Assembly (NCBI GenBank): GCA_943362175.1
Contig: CALRIU020000007.1
Span: 124,001 to 188,000 of the forward strand
Reading direction: 5' to 3'
Origin: UBA4416 sp943362175
Lineage (GTDB): Bacteria > Bacteroidota > Bacteroidia > B-17B0 > Aurantibacillaceae
DNA length: 64,000 nt
The number at the start of each line of letters is the position of its first letter. The first letter of the stretch is position 1. Shown piece by piece: positions 8,450 through 15,469 of the stretch. The notes beneath the pieces were generated by a model. The model was not told the origin of the DNA. It ran no database searches and worked only from the letters and a program-made list of their open reading frames with translations. Made by a program: the position numbers and the translations under genes.

Positions 8450-9181
8450 TCAATCCCTGTTCCTTCCTTTTTCCTTAGGATACAGGGTTCTTACCGGATC
8501 GCTTTGCCAGAACTCTTTGCTATCCACATCCAACACCGATACTCTTCCGTCGAATGCCGCACCTGTATCCATGTTCCAGAGGTTCGCCCTGTTCATCGGC
8601 TGGTCGGTGCCATAATTGATCGTTGGTGTGTGACCGATGTAGATCTCCTCAAATAATTTCAGACGCTTCGGATAGTACGGCGAGGTCTTTTCCAATGCAG
8701 GATCCAATGCCAGTGCCATTTCCCAGAGCGTACGGTCCCAGCTGAAGTTGGAAGCGTAGATTTCGTGTGCCGGCCCATGCATGGAGGAAAATCCGGCATG
8801 CAAAAACAGGCGGTTCTTGGCATCGACATAATAGCCCCGCATCCGTTGAAAAAACCGCAGGTGCAGCTGTTTGTCCTCCCTGCTGAAATGGTCATAGCTG
8901 CTGAGTGTAGCTTCGCCACCATTATACAGCCAGGTGATATTGGATGCTTCGTTATCCAGCCATTCTTCGCACCAGGCATCGTGGTTGCCTTTGATAAAGA
9001 TGCATTCGTTGGTTTCATTCAGGCGGATCAGCCGGCTGATCACGGCTGATGAGCCGCTCCAGCCATCCACGTAATCACCGAGGCAGATGATTTTATCCTT
9101 ATGCGTTACCTTTGCCCGCTCCATGGCCTGCTGCAAAGCGAGGTCTGCCCCGTGAATATCTCCTATAACTAATGTTCTCAT
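8450..9181 (-). CDS. PPP-family metallophosphatase (serine/threonine phosphatase-like)
   Basis: 243 aa. The three dimetal motifs of calcineurin-like PPP enzymes are present: GDIHG (7-11), GDYVDGW (35-41) and GNHD (65-68), with a later FLHAGFS supplying the further metal-binding His. This resembles lambda-type protein phosphatases and ApaH-like enzymes. It overlaps the oxygenase gene by 4 nt (ATGA), so it is firmly in the NAD/ADP-ribose operon. The target could be a phosphoprotein, a dinucleotide, or a phosphorylated ADP-ribose by-product of KptA (ADP-ribose 1'',2''-cyclic phosphate or its 1''- or 2''-monophosphate). The last is inference from the neighbours alone. Confidence 0.85.
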   Translation of the reverse strand: MRTLVIGDIHGADLALQQAMERAKVTHKDKIICLGDYVDGWSGSSAVISRLIRLNETNECIFIKGNHDAWCEEWLDNEASNITWLYNGGEATLSSYDHFSREDKQLHLRFFQRMRGYYVDAKNRLFLHAGFSSMHGPAHEIYASNFSWDRTLWEMALALDPALEKTSPYYPKRLKLFEEIYIGHTPTINYGTDQPMNRANLWNMDTGAAFDGRVSVLDVDSKEFWQSDPVRTLYPKEKGRNRD

Positions 9182-9726
9182 TTGATCAATTTATACATCA
9201 CGTCTGTTCTTAAGACGTATTTGGTTCCTGTTATGATTTCTTCTCCCGTATGCTTCATGCCGTGGTAAAACACGAGCGCTGTTCCTTTCTTCGGCTTCAC
9301 CTCGTGGTACTGAAAGCTCGTATTCCCGCCTTCAAAATCATCGTTCAGGTAAATCATAAAGGTGAAATAACTGGCCTCTTCTTCATTTCGCACATAGCTT
9401 CCATCAATATGCCGTTTGAAGCGCTGCCCCGGCTCGTATTTATAGAAGCGGAACATCTCGTTAAAACCCAGCACGCGGCTGTTTGCAAATCGTTCTACGG
9501 CAAAGGGTTTGAACTTTTCCCACAGCCTGTCAGCAAGATCGTGATCGACGAAGGTGATGCGTGAATTGTTTCGCACGGCTTTCAACATCACTTCTTTTCC
9601 ATAAACCTGCACTTTAGCATCTTCATAGCCTTTCTGCTCGCTCCACAGGATGAGATCGTCACACTCTGTGGGTGTAAAGAAATCTTCAACGAGGTAGAGA
9701 AAAGAATCGAGTGGTATGGTTTTCAT
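9178..9726 (-). CDS. 2-oxoglutarate/Fe(II)-dependent oxygenase (prolyl-4-hydroxylase-like)
   Basis: 182 aa from the ATG at 9724-9726 (MKTIPLDSFLYL); a longer reading would run back into kptA. The double-stranded beta-helix fold is shown by FRFYKYEPGQRFKRHIDGS with His106 and Asp108 as the first two iron ligands, FMIYLNDDFEGGNTSF, KGTALVFYHGMKHTGE with His159 as third ligand, and Arg173 for 2-oxoglutarate. The pattern resembles 2OG-Fe(II) oxygenases of the prolyl-4-hydroxylase type. It starts 4 nt after kptA and overlaps the phosphatase by 4 nt. Which molecule it hydroxylates or demethylates is not visible; a protein side chain or an alkylated or modified nucleic acid are both plausible. Confidence 0.85.
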   Translation of the reverse strand: MKTIPLDSFLYLVEDFFTPTECDDLILWSEQKGYEDAKVQVYGKEVMLKAVRNNSRITFVDHDLADRLWEKFKPFAVERFANSRVLGFNEMFRFYKYEPGQRFKRHIDGSYVRNEEEASYFTFMIYLNDDFEGGNTSFQYHEVKPKKGTALVFYHGMKHTGEEIITGTKYVLRTDVMYKLIK

Positions 9727-9730
9727 GATC

Positions 9731-10267
9731 TTAAAATTCGATATACTGTGCAGGCACTGCTTCACAAAGCCAGACGCCGTTGGCCGATACATAAAAGGCG
9801 TGTCCGTCTTTATACATCTCGGAGGCTTTTATTTTCAAAATTACCGGCTTGCCCCTGCGGCTTCCCACTTTAATGGCTGTTTCCAGGTCTTTGCTCAGGT
9901 GTACATGCATGCGCTCCATAGGCTGTAAGCCGCCTGCCTTTATATTATCGATATACTTCGCCACTGTTCCATGATACAGGTATTCCAGGGGCTCTGTCGG
10001 CTCCAGCTTCAGATCAACTTCTACGGTGTGGCCCTGGCTCGCCCTGATCTTCGTATGATCGTGGTTAAAGGCAAAGCGCTGTTTATCGTTCGTGTTCACG
10101 ATTTGTTGCAGAAGCTGTAGATTGATGTAACGTTTTTTGGCGCTGCATTTTTCCAGCAGCTCATTCACATCTACCCAGCCTTCACTGTCCATGCTGATCC
10201 CGATCTCTTCGGGCTTGTGCCTCAGCACGAGGCTTAAAAATTTACTGATATGTTTTAAATCGTTCAT
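9731..10267 (-). CDS. kptA: RNA 2'-phosphotransferase (Tpt1/KptA family)
   Basis: 178 aa, standard size. The N-terminal winged-helix lobe starts SKFLSLVLRHKPEEIG with the catalytic Arg16-His17. The C-terminal ART-like lobe carries IRASQGHT (Arg75), LYHGT (98-101), RMHVHLS (119-125) and GKPVILKI. KptA uses NAD+ to remove a 2'-phosphate from RNA, releasing nicotinamide and ADP-ribose 1'',2''-cyclic phosphate; some bacterial members also ADP-ribosylate 5'-phosphorylated RNA or DNA ends. It is therefore a possible source of the nicotinamide that NAMPT uses and of ADP-ribosyl ends that the hydrolases remove. It lies 1 nt after the NADAR gene and 4 nt before the oxygenase gene. Bacteria lack the tRNA-splicing reaction that needs the yeast enzyme, so the biological role is unclear. 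Confidence 0.93.
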   Translation of the reverse strand: MNDLKHISKFLSLVLRHKPEEIGISMDSEGWVDVNELLEKCSAKKRYINLQLLQQIVNTNDKQRFAFNHDHTKIRASQGHTVEVDLKLEPTEPLEYLYHGTVAKYIDNIKAGGLQPMERMHVHLSKDLETAIKVGSRRGKPVILKIKASEMYKDGHAFYVSANGVWLCEAVPAQYIEF

Positions 10268-10268
10268 G

Positions 10269-10817
10269 TTAATGTTTCAATTGATCTCTTACTTCCATCA
10301 GCGCAAAACCCAGTAAGTTTCTCCCACGCCAGGTATCCGGATGCTGACTTTTAGGGTTTTGCTCCCCCAGTCCTATTCCCCAGATAACATCGCGCGGACT
10401 TGCTTCTACCAGAACTTTATCTCCTGTCTGAAGTAAGAAGTGTTTTAAGTTTTCGTTTTGAGAAAATTTTAAAAAATTTCCTTGTTTTACTATTTTATAT
10501 TTTTCTTCATCCCAAACTGCGGGATCAAAGTTTTTCACCTGCCTTCCCAGGTCTTTCGCATCTTTCGGAGAAATCTTTGAAATGATCCTTTCTAAATTTT
10601 CCTGATCGCCAAACACCCTGGCTTTCCCTGCCATCATGTAATGCTCCGCTGTTTTATACACCATGCCGTCTTCCTCAAAATTCACCGGCCACCACTGGCT
10701 CATGCAGGTTTTGATGATGCTTCCGTCCCGGGAGGGCTGGTGACCCCAGAAAAACAGGAGGTCTACCGGCTTGTTTTCCTTAAATTGCTGTTTCAGCCAG
10801 TCTTTTGAGTAGTTCAT
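10269..10817 (-). CDS. NADAR (YbiA/DUF1768) ADP-ribosyl N-glycosidase
   Basis: 182 aa from the ATG at 10815-10817; an extended reading from 10889 overlaps prs and is not family-like. Conserved segments are LLFFWGHQPSRDG, YKTAEHYMMAGKA (54-66), SPKDAKDLGRQVKNFD, GNFLKFSQN, LVEASPRDVIWGIGL and WRGRNLLGFALMEVR. These are the signatures of YbiA/DUF1768 proteins. Family members cleave N-glycosidic bonds: YbiA-type enzymes act on early riboflavin intermediates, and other NADAR enzymes remove ADP-ribose from guanine in DNA or RNA. Operon context here favours an ADP-ribose role. It starts 1 nt after the prs stop codon, so the two are almost certainly co-translated. Confidence 0.92.
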   Translation of the reverse strand: MNYSKDWLKQQFKENKPVDLLFFWGHQPSRDGSIIKTCMSQWWPVNFEEDGMVYKTAEHYMMAGKARVFGDQENLERIISKISPKDAKDLGRQVKNFDPAVWDEEKYKIVKQGNFLKFSQNENLKHFLLQTGDKVLVEASPRDVIWGIGLGEQNPKSQHPDTWRGRNLLGFALMEVRDQLKH

Positions 10818-10818
10818 C

Positions 10819-11640
10819 TTAAAATAAATTGTATGATTTATAAAAATCTGTTTCGGCAATATTGCTAATCGAGTTGGAGCTTCCCACATGTTTGAAGCCT
10901 GCTTCCTTCAGGCGATCGATGGCATTGTGACTGAAGATCCCGTGCGAGGCAATGAAATACAGCTCTCCCGCATGCCTGGCTTTCAGAGCCGTGGCCAGCT
11001 CCATAAAGGTCCTTCCTCCGTCGCAGATGTCATCCACAATCAGGCAGGCCTGGCCTTTCAGGTCGTCCGTATTCACATCGCTCTTAATGATCTGCCCTGT
11101 GGAGAGGTCGCGTACCTTGATTCCCGTTACGATCTCGCCTTTGTATTCCAGCTTCTGCGCCAGCTTGTCAATTTTTTTGTAGGCTCCCAGATCCGGAGAA
11201 ACCAATACAAAGTCTTTCAGGTCAAAGGATTTCAATAAGCTTTTTACCATCTCGTGGTTCGGCGTGTTCCTGCAGTTGTTCAGTAACGCTACCGACACAT
11301 CGCTGTGCGCATCAAACACAATGACTTTATCCAGGTTCAGGCTGTTGATGAGCTGCGCAAACACTTTGATGGATAAAGGCTCTCCCGGAACCATCACCCT
11401 GTCCTGCCTTGCATAGGGAATGTAAGGAATGAAGGCTTCAATGTAAGACACCGACATATTCCGCAAGGCATCCACCGCCAGGCAGAGGTTCATCACGTCG
11501 TCCGAAGAGTTGAGGCGTGTATTGATTCTCACCTTGTCCTCTTCCGAAAAGGATTCCAGGAATTTCACATGGCATTCGCCACCGGCAAATTTTTTCAGTT
11601 CTACAGCGCTGTTACTTTCAAAGAGGTTAATGGTTTTCAT
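10819..11640 (-). CDS. prs: Ribose-phosphate pyrophosphokinase, short operon-borne paralogue
   Basis: 273 aa, shorter than the ~310 aa of housekeeping PRPP synthetases. It begins almost directly at the FAGGECHVKF segment (18-27), so the first 20 or so residues of the normal N-terminal lobe are missing. Key motifs remain: IPYARQDR (74-81), FDAHSD (109-114), SPDLGAYKK (148-156) and the PRPP loop VDDICDGGRT (202-211). The enzyme makes PRPP from ribose-5-phosphate and ATP, the co-substrate of the NAMPT in the same operon. Short forms paired with NAMPT are known from bacteriophage and bacterial NAD-salvage clusters. The stop codon is 1 nt before NADAR and the start is 18 nt after nrtR. Confidence 0.93.
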   Translation of the reverse strand: MKTINLFESNSAVELKKFAGGECHVKFLESFSEEDKVRINTRLNSSDDVMNLCLAVDALRNMSVSYIEAFIPYIPYARQDRVMVPGEPLSIKVFAQLINSLNLDKVIVFDAHSDVSVALLNNCRNTPNHEMVKSLLKSFDLKDFVLVSPDLGAYKKIDKLAQKLEYKGEIVTGIKVRDLSTGQIIKSDVNTDDLKGQACLIVDDICDGGRTFMELATALKARHAGELYFIASHGIFSHNAIDRLKEAGFKHVGSSNSISNIAETDFYKSYNLF

Positions 11641-11658
11641 TGCTTTTTAGTTTTAGTG

Positions 11659-12360
11659 TTATAATTCAAAGTGAAATCCTTTTTGTGTTAATTCCTTGTA
11701 GGCCTTTTTGTCGAAGCTGAAGAACTGCGCAGCTTTTCGGGCCACATTCTTCTCCTTCTCGTCCAGTGGCTTCAAAAGTTTCATGCCTAAGATCTTCTTC
11801 CTGAAATTACGCTTATCGATGCTGCTTTCCAAAATCGACTCATAAAGCGTTTGCAACTGTGTCAAGGTGAATTTCTCGTCCAGCAATTCAAAGCCGATTG
11901 GCTGATACGATACCTTTCCTTTCAGGCGCTGAATCGCCATTCTCAGGATCTTACTGTGATCGAAAGCCAGCTTCGGTAACTTGGAAAGCTCAAACCATTC
12001 TGCCTGTACGGTATCCCGGCCGGCCACCAGCTCGTACTGGTGTTTGTTCACCAACGCAAAATAAGCAACGGATACAATGCGCTCGCGTGGATCGCGGTCG
12101 GTCTCGCTGAAGGTATAAAGCTGCTCAATGAACATGTTCCTGATACCGGTCTTTTCGAGAAGGATGCGCTTGGCACATTCTTCCGTGGTTTCCTGCATGA
12201 ACACAAAGCCACCCGGCAAGGCCCATTTATTTTTAAAAGGCTCCTTCTCCCGTTCGATCAGCAAGAGCTTCAGCTCTCCGCCATCGAAGCCGAAGATCAC
12301 ACAATCGGTTGCCAGCGCCGGGCGCTCATACTCGTATGCATATTTCCTCTCCTTTTTCAT
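11659..12360 (-). CDS. nrtR: NrtR-type transcriptional regulator (Nudix domain plus winged helix)
   Basis: 233 aa. Residues 1-150 are a Nudix fold; its box (50-72) reads GGFVFMQETTEECAK then RILLEKTG. The consensus RE-x2-x-EE has become RI and EK, so the metal-binding glutamates needed for hydrolysis are partly lost, as expected for a sensor rather than an enzyme. Residues about 155-233 form the C-terminal winged helix, with FTLTQLQTLYESIL and the RNFRKKIL segment typical of NrtR. NrtR proteins repress NAD-biosynthesis genes and are released by ADP-ribose. This is the first gene of the operon, with a promoter and two matching palindromes just upstream, so autoregulation is likely. Confidence 0.92.
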   Translation of the reverse strand: MKKERKYAYEYERPALATDCVIFGFDGGELKLLLIEREKEPFKNKWALPGGFVFMQETTEECAKRILLEKTGIRNMFIEQLYTFSETDRDPRERIVSVAYFALVNKHQYELVAGRDTVQAEWFELSKLPKLAFDHSKILRMAIQRLKGKVSYQPIGFELLDEKFTLTQLQTLYESILESSIDKRNFRKKILGMKLLKPLDEKEKNVARKAAQFFSFDKKAYKELTQKGFHFEL

Positions 12361-12366
12361 TTCTTA

Positions 12367-12434
12367 GTGTAATTTCTACACAAAGATAGTTCTATTTTGA
12401 ATAGCACAATCCTTCTAAGTGTAAATAATACACT
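12367..12434 (-). promoter_or_regulatory. Promoter of the NAD/ADP-ribose operon with two NrtR-like operators
   Basis: On the minus strand a Bacteroidota promoter reads TTG (12407-12409), 18 nt spacer, TATCTTTG (12381-12388). Two palindromes of the same class flank it: GTGTA-ATTTC-TACAC at 12367-12381, overlapping the expected start site, and AGTGTA-AATAA-TACACT at 12418-12434, just upstream of the TTG box. Their centres are 52 bp apart, about five helical turns, which would allow cooperative binding on one face. Identity as NrtR sites is inferred from position and symmetry. No similar pair was noticed elsewhere in the window. Confidence 0.75.
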
Positions 12435-12731
12435 ATAATAGCGCAAGTTACTGATACTCAAATTGAAAAAAATCAAAGCTACTGCCGTAAATTAAAAACC
12501 GGTGTACCTATCCCTGAAGTCCGGGCGCCTCCTTCCGCAAGTACTTCGGCAGGCTCAGCCATCGGCGGAAGAACAGACGCGGTAAAGGAACTAAACCCGC
12601 CGCATGCCATGGCGCAGGTTTATCTCAGTTCCACTAATTAAATTCCGTACCGGTACCAGGCTCAAAATACCCTGTAGCGGGTATTCGACTTGCCCGAAAG
12701 CCCTTTACTTTTATGATCACAACCGCTTCCT
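12435..12731. other. Intergenic region between divergent genes
   Basis: 297 bp between the NAD operon promoter and the plus-strand envelope gene. It contains a degenerate copy of the common Bacteroidota repeat with CTTCGGCAGGCTCAGCC near 12551-12566 but no credible gene. I could not identify a clear TTG-N19-TAnnTTTG promoter for the plus-strand gene. Confidence 0.4.
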
Positions 12732-14207
12732 ATGTTACGTCTTATCTTATGCGCTCTGCTTATGGCTTATGCTGCGGCGGGCTGCGCTCAAAATGCCTCC
12801 GACAGTGTTAAGACCTTTCTCAAAAAACTCTATTTTCACAACCAGAAACAACTGGACATCAATACTTCCGGCATTGGCATCGAGCATTCCTCCCACCGCT
12901 ATGGAGACCATTACCAGCCGGTGACTTTCAATAAGATCGATATCCGGGCACATATCGTGGAATTCAAGGCAGGCATTGGAGATGCCTATTATTACTCAAC
13001 ACTCAGCAAAACCATATTCAATACAGAAGTAAAAACCTGGTCGCTGGGCGTTAACTATCCTGTTTCGGCTTTGGGTATCGGCAGGGCCAATTCAACACGC
13101 GGAATACGGCTGTTGCCTTTTATCGCCGCGGACTTCGGCCGCTCGGTGTTCCGGGATTATGCCAGCGATCGTAAGCCGGCTTCTTCCTTTCATTTAACGG
13201 TGGCGCCGGGCTACAGGCTCAAGCTGCCTTATTTTATCATCGAAGCCAGGCTCAATGCCACCTGGAACAACCTCACGGAAACGGATTACAATCCCAAAAC
13301 GGTTTACATTACCTCCTCCGGCGATCTCATCAAGGAAAAGAGCTTCAAGACGTTTAGCTTTACACCCAGCGTATCCATTCTGCTGGACGGCCTGTTCTCC
13401 AGGTTCAAACCCGAACACTCCAGGATCTCGGGAAGCATGGTGGTATATGATAAAGTGACCTCCAAAGATTTCTATCGGACGGAAAGCTATAATTCGCAGA
13501 CGGGAAAAATGGAAAAGGATGGTCTGTATAAAACAGAAACCACTTATGAATACCATGTAGAAAGTGTGACGCTTCCAATCAATGATGTAGGCGCCTTTAT
13601 CGGTATCGGGCCGCGGTTGCTCTTTAAGCCTGCTTCAGCCAACAGCTATCACATGCCGACACTCATGGGCGGGATCGGCGCTCATGCGCGCGTAAAACTG
13701 TTCAGCTTCGACATCAATGCCGACAAGGGCAGCGCAGGCTTTGCCAGCCAGGCAAAAAACGATGGAAAAATTATGAAAACGGAAACGCGTGCAAAAGGCT
13801 CTTTCGATATGACCAATGTGACCGCTAATGTCGGCATCGACCTCGGACCTGTGCTGCTGGGCCTTGTGGGCATCCTCGCCAAACGAAACGGCGAAACACC
13901 TTACTTCAATATCAGCGGCGGTTACATCTTCGGCTACAGCTTCATCGGCGCATACCAGTACAACGATAGGGTTGCAGGCCAGTCTTACCAGGATTATTTT
14001 AAAACACATCCCGATGAGCGGACGATATACAACGACGCTTCTTCTAATACATCGGGGCTCATCCATGGCTGGTACATCGGGGCCGATGTGGGCGCCGTGG
14101 GCTTTCGTTATGAATTCAACACCTATAAAAACGCGCCCCTGGCAAGGTGCGCGTATTATACGATCTCCTATAAATTCCCCCTGCTGCGGAGCCGGCACAG
14201 CATGTAA
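12732..14207 (+). CDS. Exported beta-rich envelope protein of unknown function
   Basis: 491 aa. The N-terminus MLRLILCALLMAYAAAGCAQ is a signal peptide; AAGC could be a weak lipobox, but cleavage after the Gln region by signal peptidase I is equally possible. The rest is rich in alternating hydrophobic and polar stretches with aromatic residues at strand ends, such as IVEFKAGIGDAYYYST, YFNISGGYIFGYSFIGAY and GWYIGADVGAVGFRYEFN. The C-terminus is YYTISYKFPLLRSRHSM. This suggests an outer-membrane beta-barrel or a surface beta protein. I recognise no family. It is the only gene in its transcription unit, followed by a hairpin at 14251-14276. Confidence 0.6.
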   Translation: MLRLILCALLMAYAAAGCAQNASDSVKTFLKKLYFHNQKQLDINTSGIGIEHSSHRYGDHYQPVTFNKIDIRAHIVEFKAGIGDAYYYSTLSKTIFNTEVKTWSLGVNYPVSALGIGRANSTRGIRLLPFIAADFGRSVFRDYASDRKPASSFHLTVAPGYRLKLPYFIIEARLNATWNNLTETDYNPKTVYITSSGDLIKEKSFKTFSFTPSVSILLDGLFSRFKPEHSRISGSMVVYDKVTSKDFYRTESYNSQTGKMEKDGLYKTETTYEYHVESVTLPINDVGAFIGIGPRLLFKPASANSYHMPTLMGGIGAHARVKLFSFDINADKGSAGFASQAKNDGKIMKTETRAKGSFDMTNVTANVGIDLGPVLLGLVGILAKRNGETPYFNISGGYIFGYSFIGAYQYNDRVAGQSYQDYFKTHPDERTIYNDASSNTSGLIHGWYIGADVGAVGFRYEFNTYKNAPLARCAYYTISYKFPLLRSRHSM

Positions 14208-14250
14208 CGCGTTTCTGACATGATGAAGCAAAGAGTTCCGGAGTACTAAA

Positions 14251-14276
14251 CAGATCCTACCCTCCGGCAGGATCTG
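14251..14276 (+). terminator. Terminator-like hairpin after the envelope gene
   Basis: CAGATCCT (14251-14258) pairs perfectly with AGGATCTG (14269-14276) around a 10-nt loop, 43 nt after the stop codon. The T-tract after it is weak. Confidence 0.5.
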
Positions 14277-14324
14277 TTGATGTTTGATTCGCTATTACTG
14301 CTCAAAGATTATATTTCACTTAAA

Positions 14325-14352
14325 AAACGGCCCGCCAGCGTGCGGGCCGTTT
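14325..14352 (-). terminator. Rho-independent terminator of the small T9SS gene
   Basis: AAACGGCCCGC (14325-14335) pairs with GCGGGCCGTTT (14342-14352) around a 6-nt loop. On the minus strand the stem is followed by a run of T, so it terminates the gene ending at 14364. Confidence 0.85.
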
Positions 14353-14363
14353 CGACCTATCCA

Positions 14364-14819
14364 TCATTTGACGACAACCAGCTTCGCGGTTTTCAGCACA
14401 TAACCGCTTTTGTCGTTGATGGTATAGATATAGACGCCCTCGGGGAGACTGGTCTTCAGGTGCAGCAGATTCTCTCCCTGGTCGAGAATCCTGAAGAACA
14501 TCAGCCGGCCACTGGCGTCGTAGATCTGGAAGGCAGCATGGCGCTGCGTGAAGTATTTCAATGTTACATTTCCTTTAGCGGAGCCCGGGAAGACCGTAAA
14601 ATCCTCCCGCATCGATTTTTCATTCACCGCTGCTATCGACTGGCTATCGGTGTAGCCGTTGCCGGTAACGAAACCCAGGTGTGTACCTGTGGGATTTGCT
14701 GCATAAAAGGTATTAAAGCCCGAAGGGCTTAAGTGAATCTGAGCATGGCCTTTTGTAAAGAGTATGATTCCGGAGAGCAGGCAGAGCATCATAGGGAACC
14801 AGGTTTGGTTTTTAATCAT
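14364..14819 (-). CDS. Small T9SS-exported protein
   Basis: 151 aa. A signal peptide (LLSGIILFTKGHAQ, about residues 13-27) is followed by a short unique segment (28-70) and a C-terminal type A sorting domain (about 75-151): FTVFPGSAKGNVTLKYF, FQIYDASGRLMFF, LPEGVYIYTI and a final AKLVVVK. The usual PNP of the first strand is replaced by PGS. Such domains send a protein through the Por/T9SS system, normally followed by C-terminal cleavage. With a mature cargo of only about 45 residues this could be a fragment of a larger ancestor or a small surface peptide. It sits behind repeat copy A. Confidence 0.7.
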   Translation of the reverse strand: MIKNQTWFPMMLCLLSGIILFTKGHAQIHLSPSGFNTFYAANPTGTHLGFVTGNGYTDSQSIAAVNEKSMREDFTVFPGSAKGNVTLKYFTQRHAAFQIYDASGRLMFFRILDQGENLLHLKTSLPEGVYIYTINDKSGYVLKTAKLVVVK

Positions 14820-14934
14820 CGTCTGTTGGTTTTTTGTTTATCGTATTGATTGCCGGAAATACCGGCCTTTTTTTCTCCCCAGGCATTTGCAAAGAGTCAG
14901 GCTACAGGAGCCGGCAGTGCTCCCAAAGCCACAC

Positions 14935-15002
14935 GTGCCGGGGGAGTGACACGGTGGTTTTGGTGACTGCCTGCATTGCCGCGGTCATTCCTGAGGGCAA
15001 TG
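14935..15002 (-). ncRNA. Candidate structured 5' leader RNA (copy A)
   Basis: On the minus strand the predicted transcript of the 14364 gene has a leader of about 350 nt. It holds CATTGCC-N15-GGCAATG (arms 14974-14980 and 14996-15002) and a second hairpin with arms at 14935-14939 and 14948-14952. In copy B the second stem is perfect; here one pair becomes G-U on the minus-strand RNA but a C/A mismatch on the plus strand, which fits function as minus-strand RNA. This is a hypothesis from two copies only. Confidence 0.3.
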
Positions 15003-15172
15003 GAGTGTTTGATGAGCGGATGGCCATTGGCTGTCCGTCATAGGACGCGCCGGTCCCTTATTATGTTACAGGCCTTAGGCCCGGTGTGATGGATGGTTGT
15101 TGGCGGGGGGCCGGAGAAGTGTTTAAAAGACGATCGTTTTCATGGTTTTCAGAGGCTTCTTTTGTTCATTTC

Positions 15173-15215
15173 TACACTACAAATATAGTGTATTTTTGTA
15201 GCAATTTAATGCTAC
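15173..15215 (-). promoter_or_regulatory. Promoter with overlapping palindromes (copy A)
   Basis: TACACTA-N6-TAGTGTA (15173-15192) overlaps a -7 box TATATTTG (15180-15187, minus strand). GTAGCA-N6-TGCTAC (15198-15215) covers the spacer and -33 region. The -33 trinucleotide is TTA here where copy B has TTG. The symmetry suggests binding sites for one or two regulators. Confidence 0.6.
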
Positions 15216-15250
15216 TTTTTATAGCAATGAGCTAAGTGCTTCGTTTACAG

Positions 15251-15469
15251 CGCCTATATTTTAAAGTATTTTTTGGAGAAAAACACAACTATAACGAACC
15301 GCTGAATCTACCGTCAGTAAAGGCTTTCAGGCCACTTGTACCCGGGGAAAGACGCATCGTTCAGAGCCCCTGAAAGCAAGATCAGGCGGGCCTGACAAGA
15401 GGCCAAAAATTGAAGTCAAACGTGTGAGGAGAATTTTTAAGATGGGAAAACGCGATAGGAAATGTACTT
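15251..15469. other. Intergenic spacer, nothing recognised
   Basis: About 220 bp between copy A and the stop of the 15470 gene. I see no gene, clear terminator or promoter in it. Confidence 0.4.

Larger units (their letters stand above)
14924..15250 (-). repeat. Duplicated promoter/leader block, copy A
   Basis: About 327 bp that align almost end to end with 21982-22302. Shared parts are GTGCCGGGGGAGTG, GTGGTTTTGGTGACTG, CATTCCTGAGGGCAATGG and the promoter palindrome. Both copies lie upstream of a minus-strand gene for a T9SS-exported protein (here the one starting at 14819). Best conservation is at the two ends, the promoter and the predicted leader hairpins; the middle has drifted. The block carries no conserved reading frame. 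Confidence 0.85.

Noticed and set aside
1..12434. NMN adenylyltransferase in the NAD operon
   Set aside because: I looked for the nucleotidyltransferase HxGH and ISSTxxR motifs in the operon products and saw none; the regulator's Nudix domain is not an NMNAT fusion. It could still lie beyond the left window edge.
14834..15043. Plus-strand frame shared with 21881-22069 (VLVT...IPEGNG)
   Set aside because: The frames match only because the DNA is duplicated; the copy B frame stops early and neither has a start context. The conserved parts are hairpins and the promoter.
15173..15192. Palindrome TACACTA-N6-TAGTGTA as a further NrtR site
   Set aside because: Half-sites are in the opposite orientation (TACAC first, GTGTA second) and the spacer differs from GTGTA-N5-TACAC, so it is probably a different regulator.
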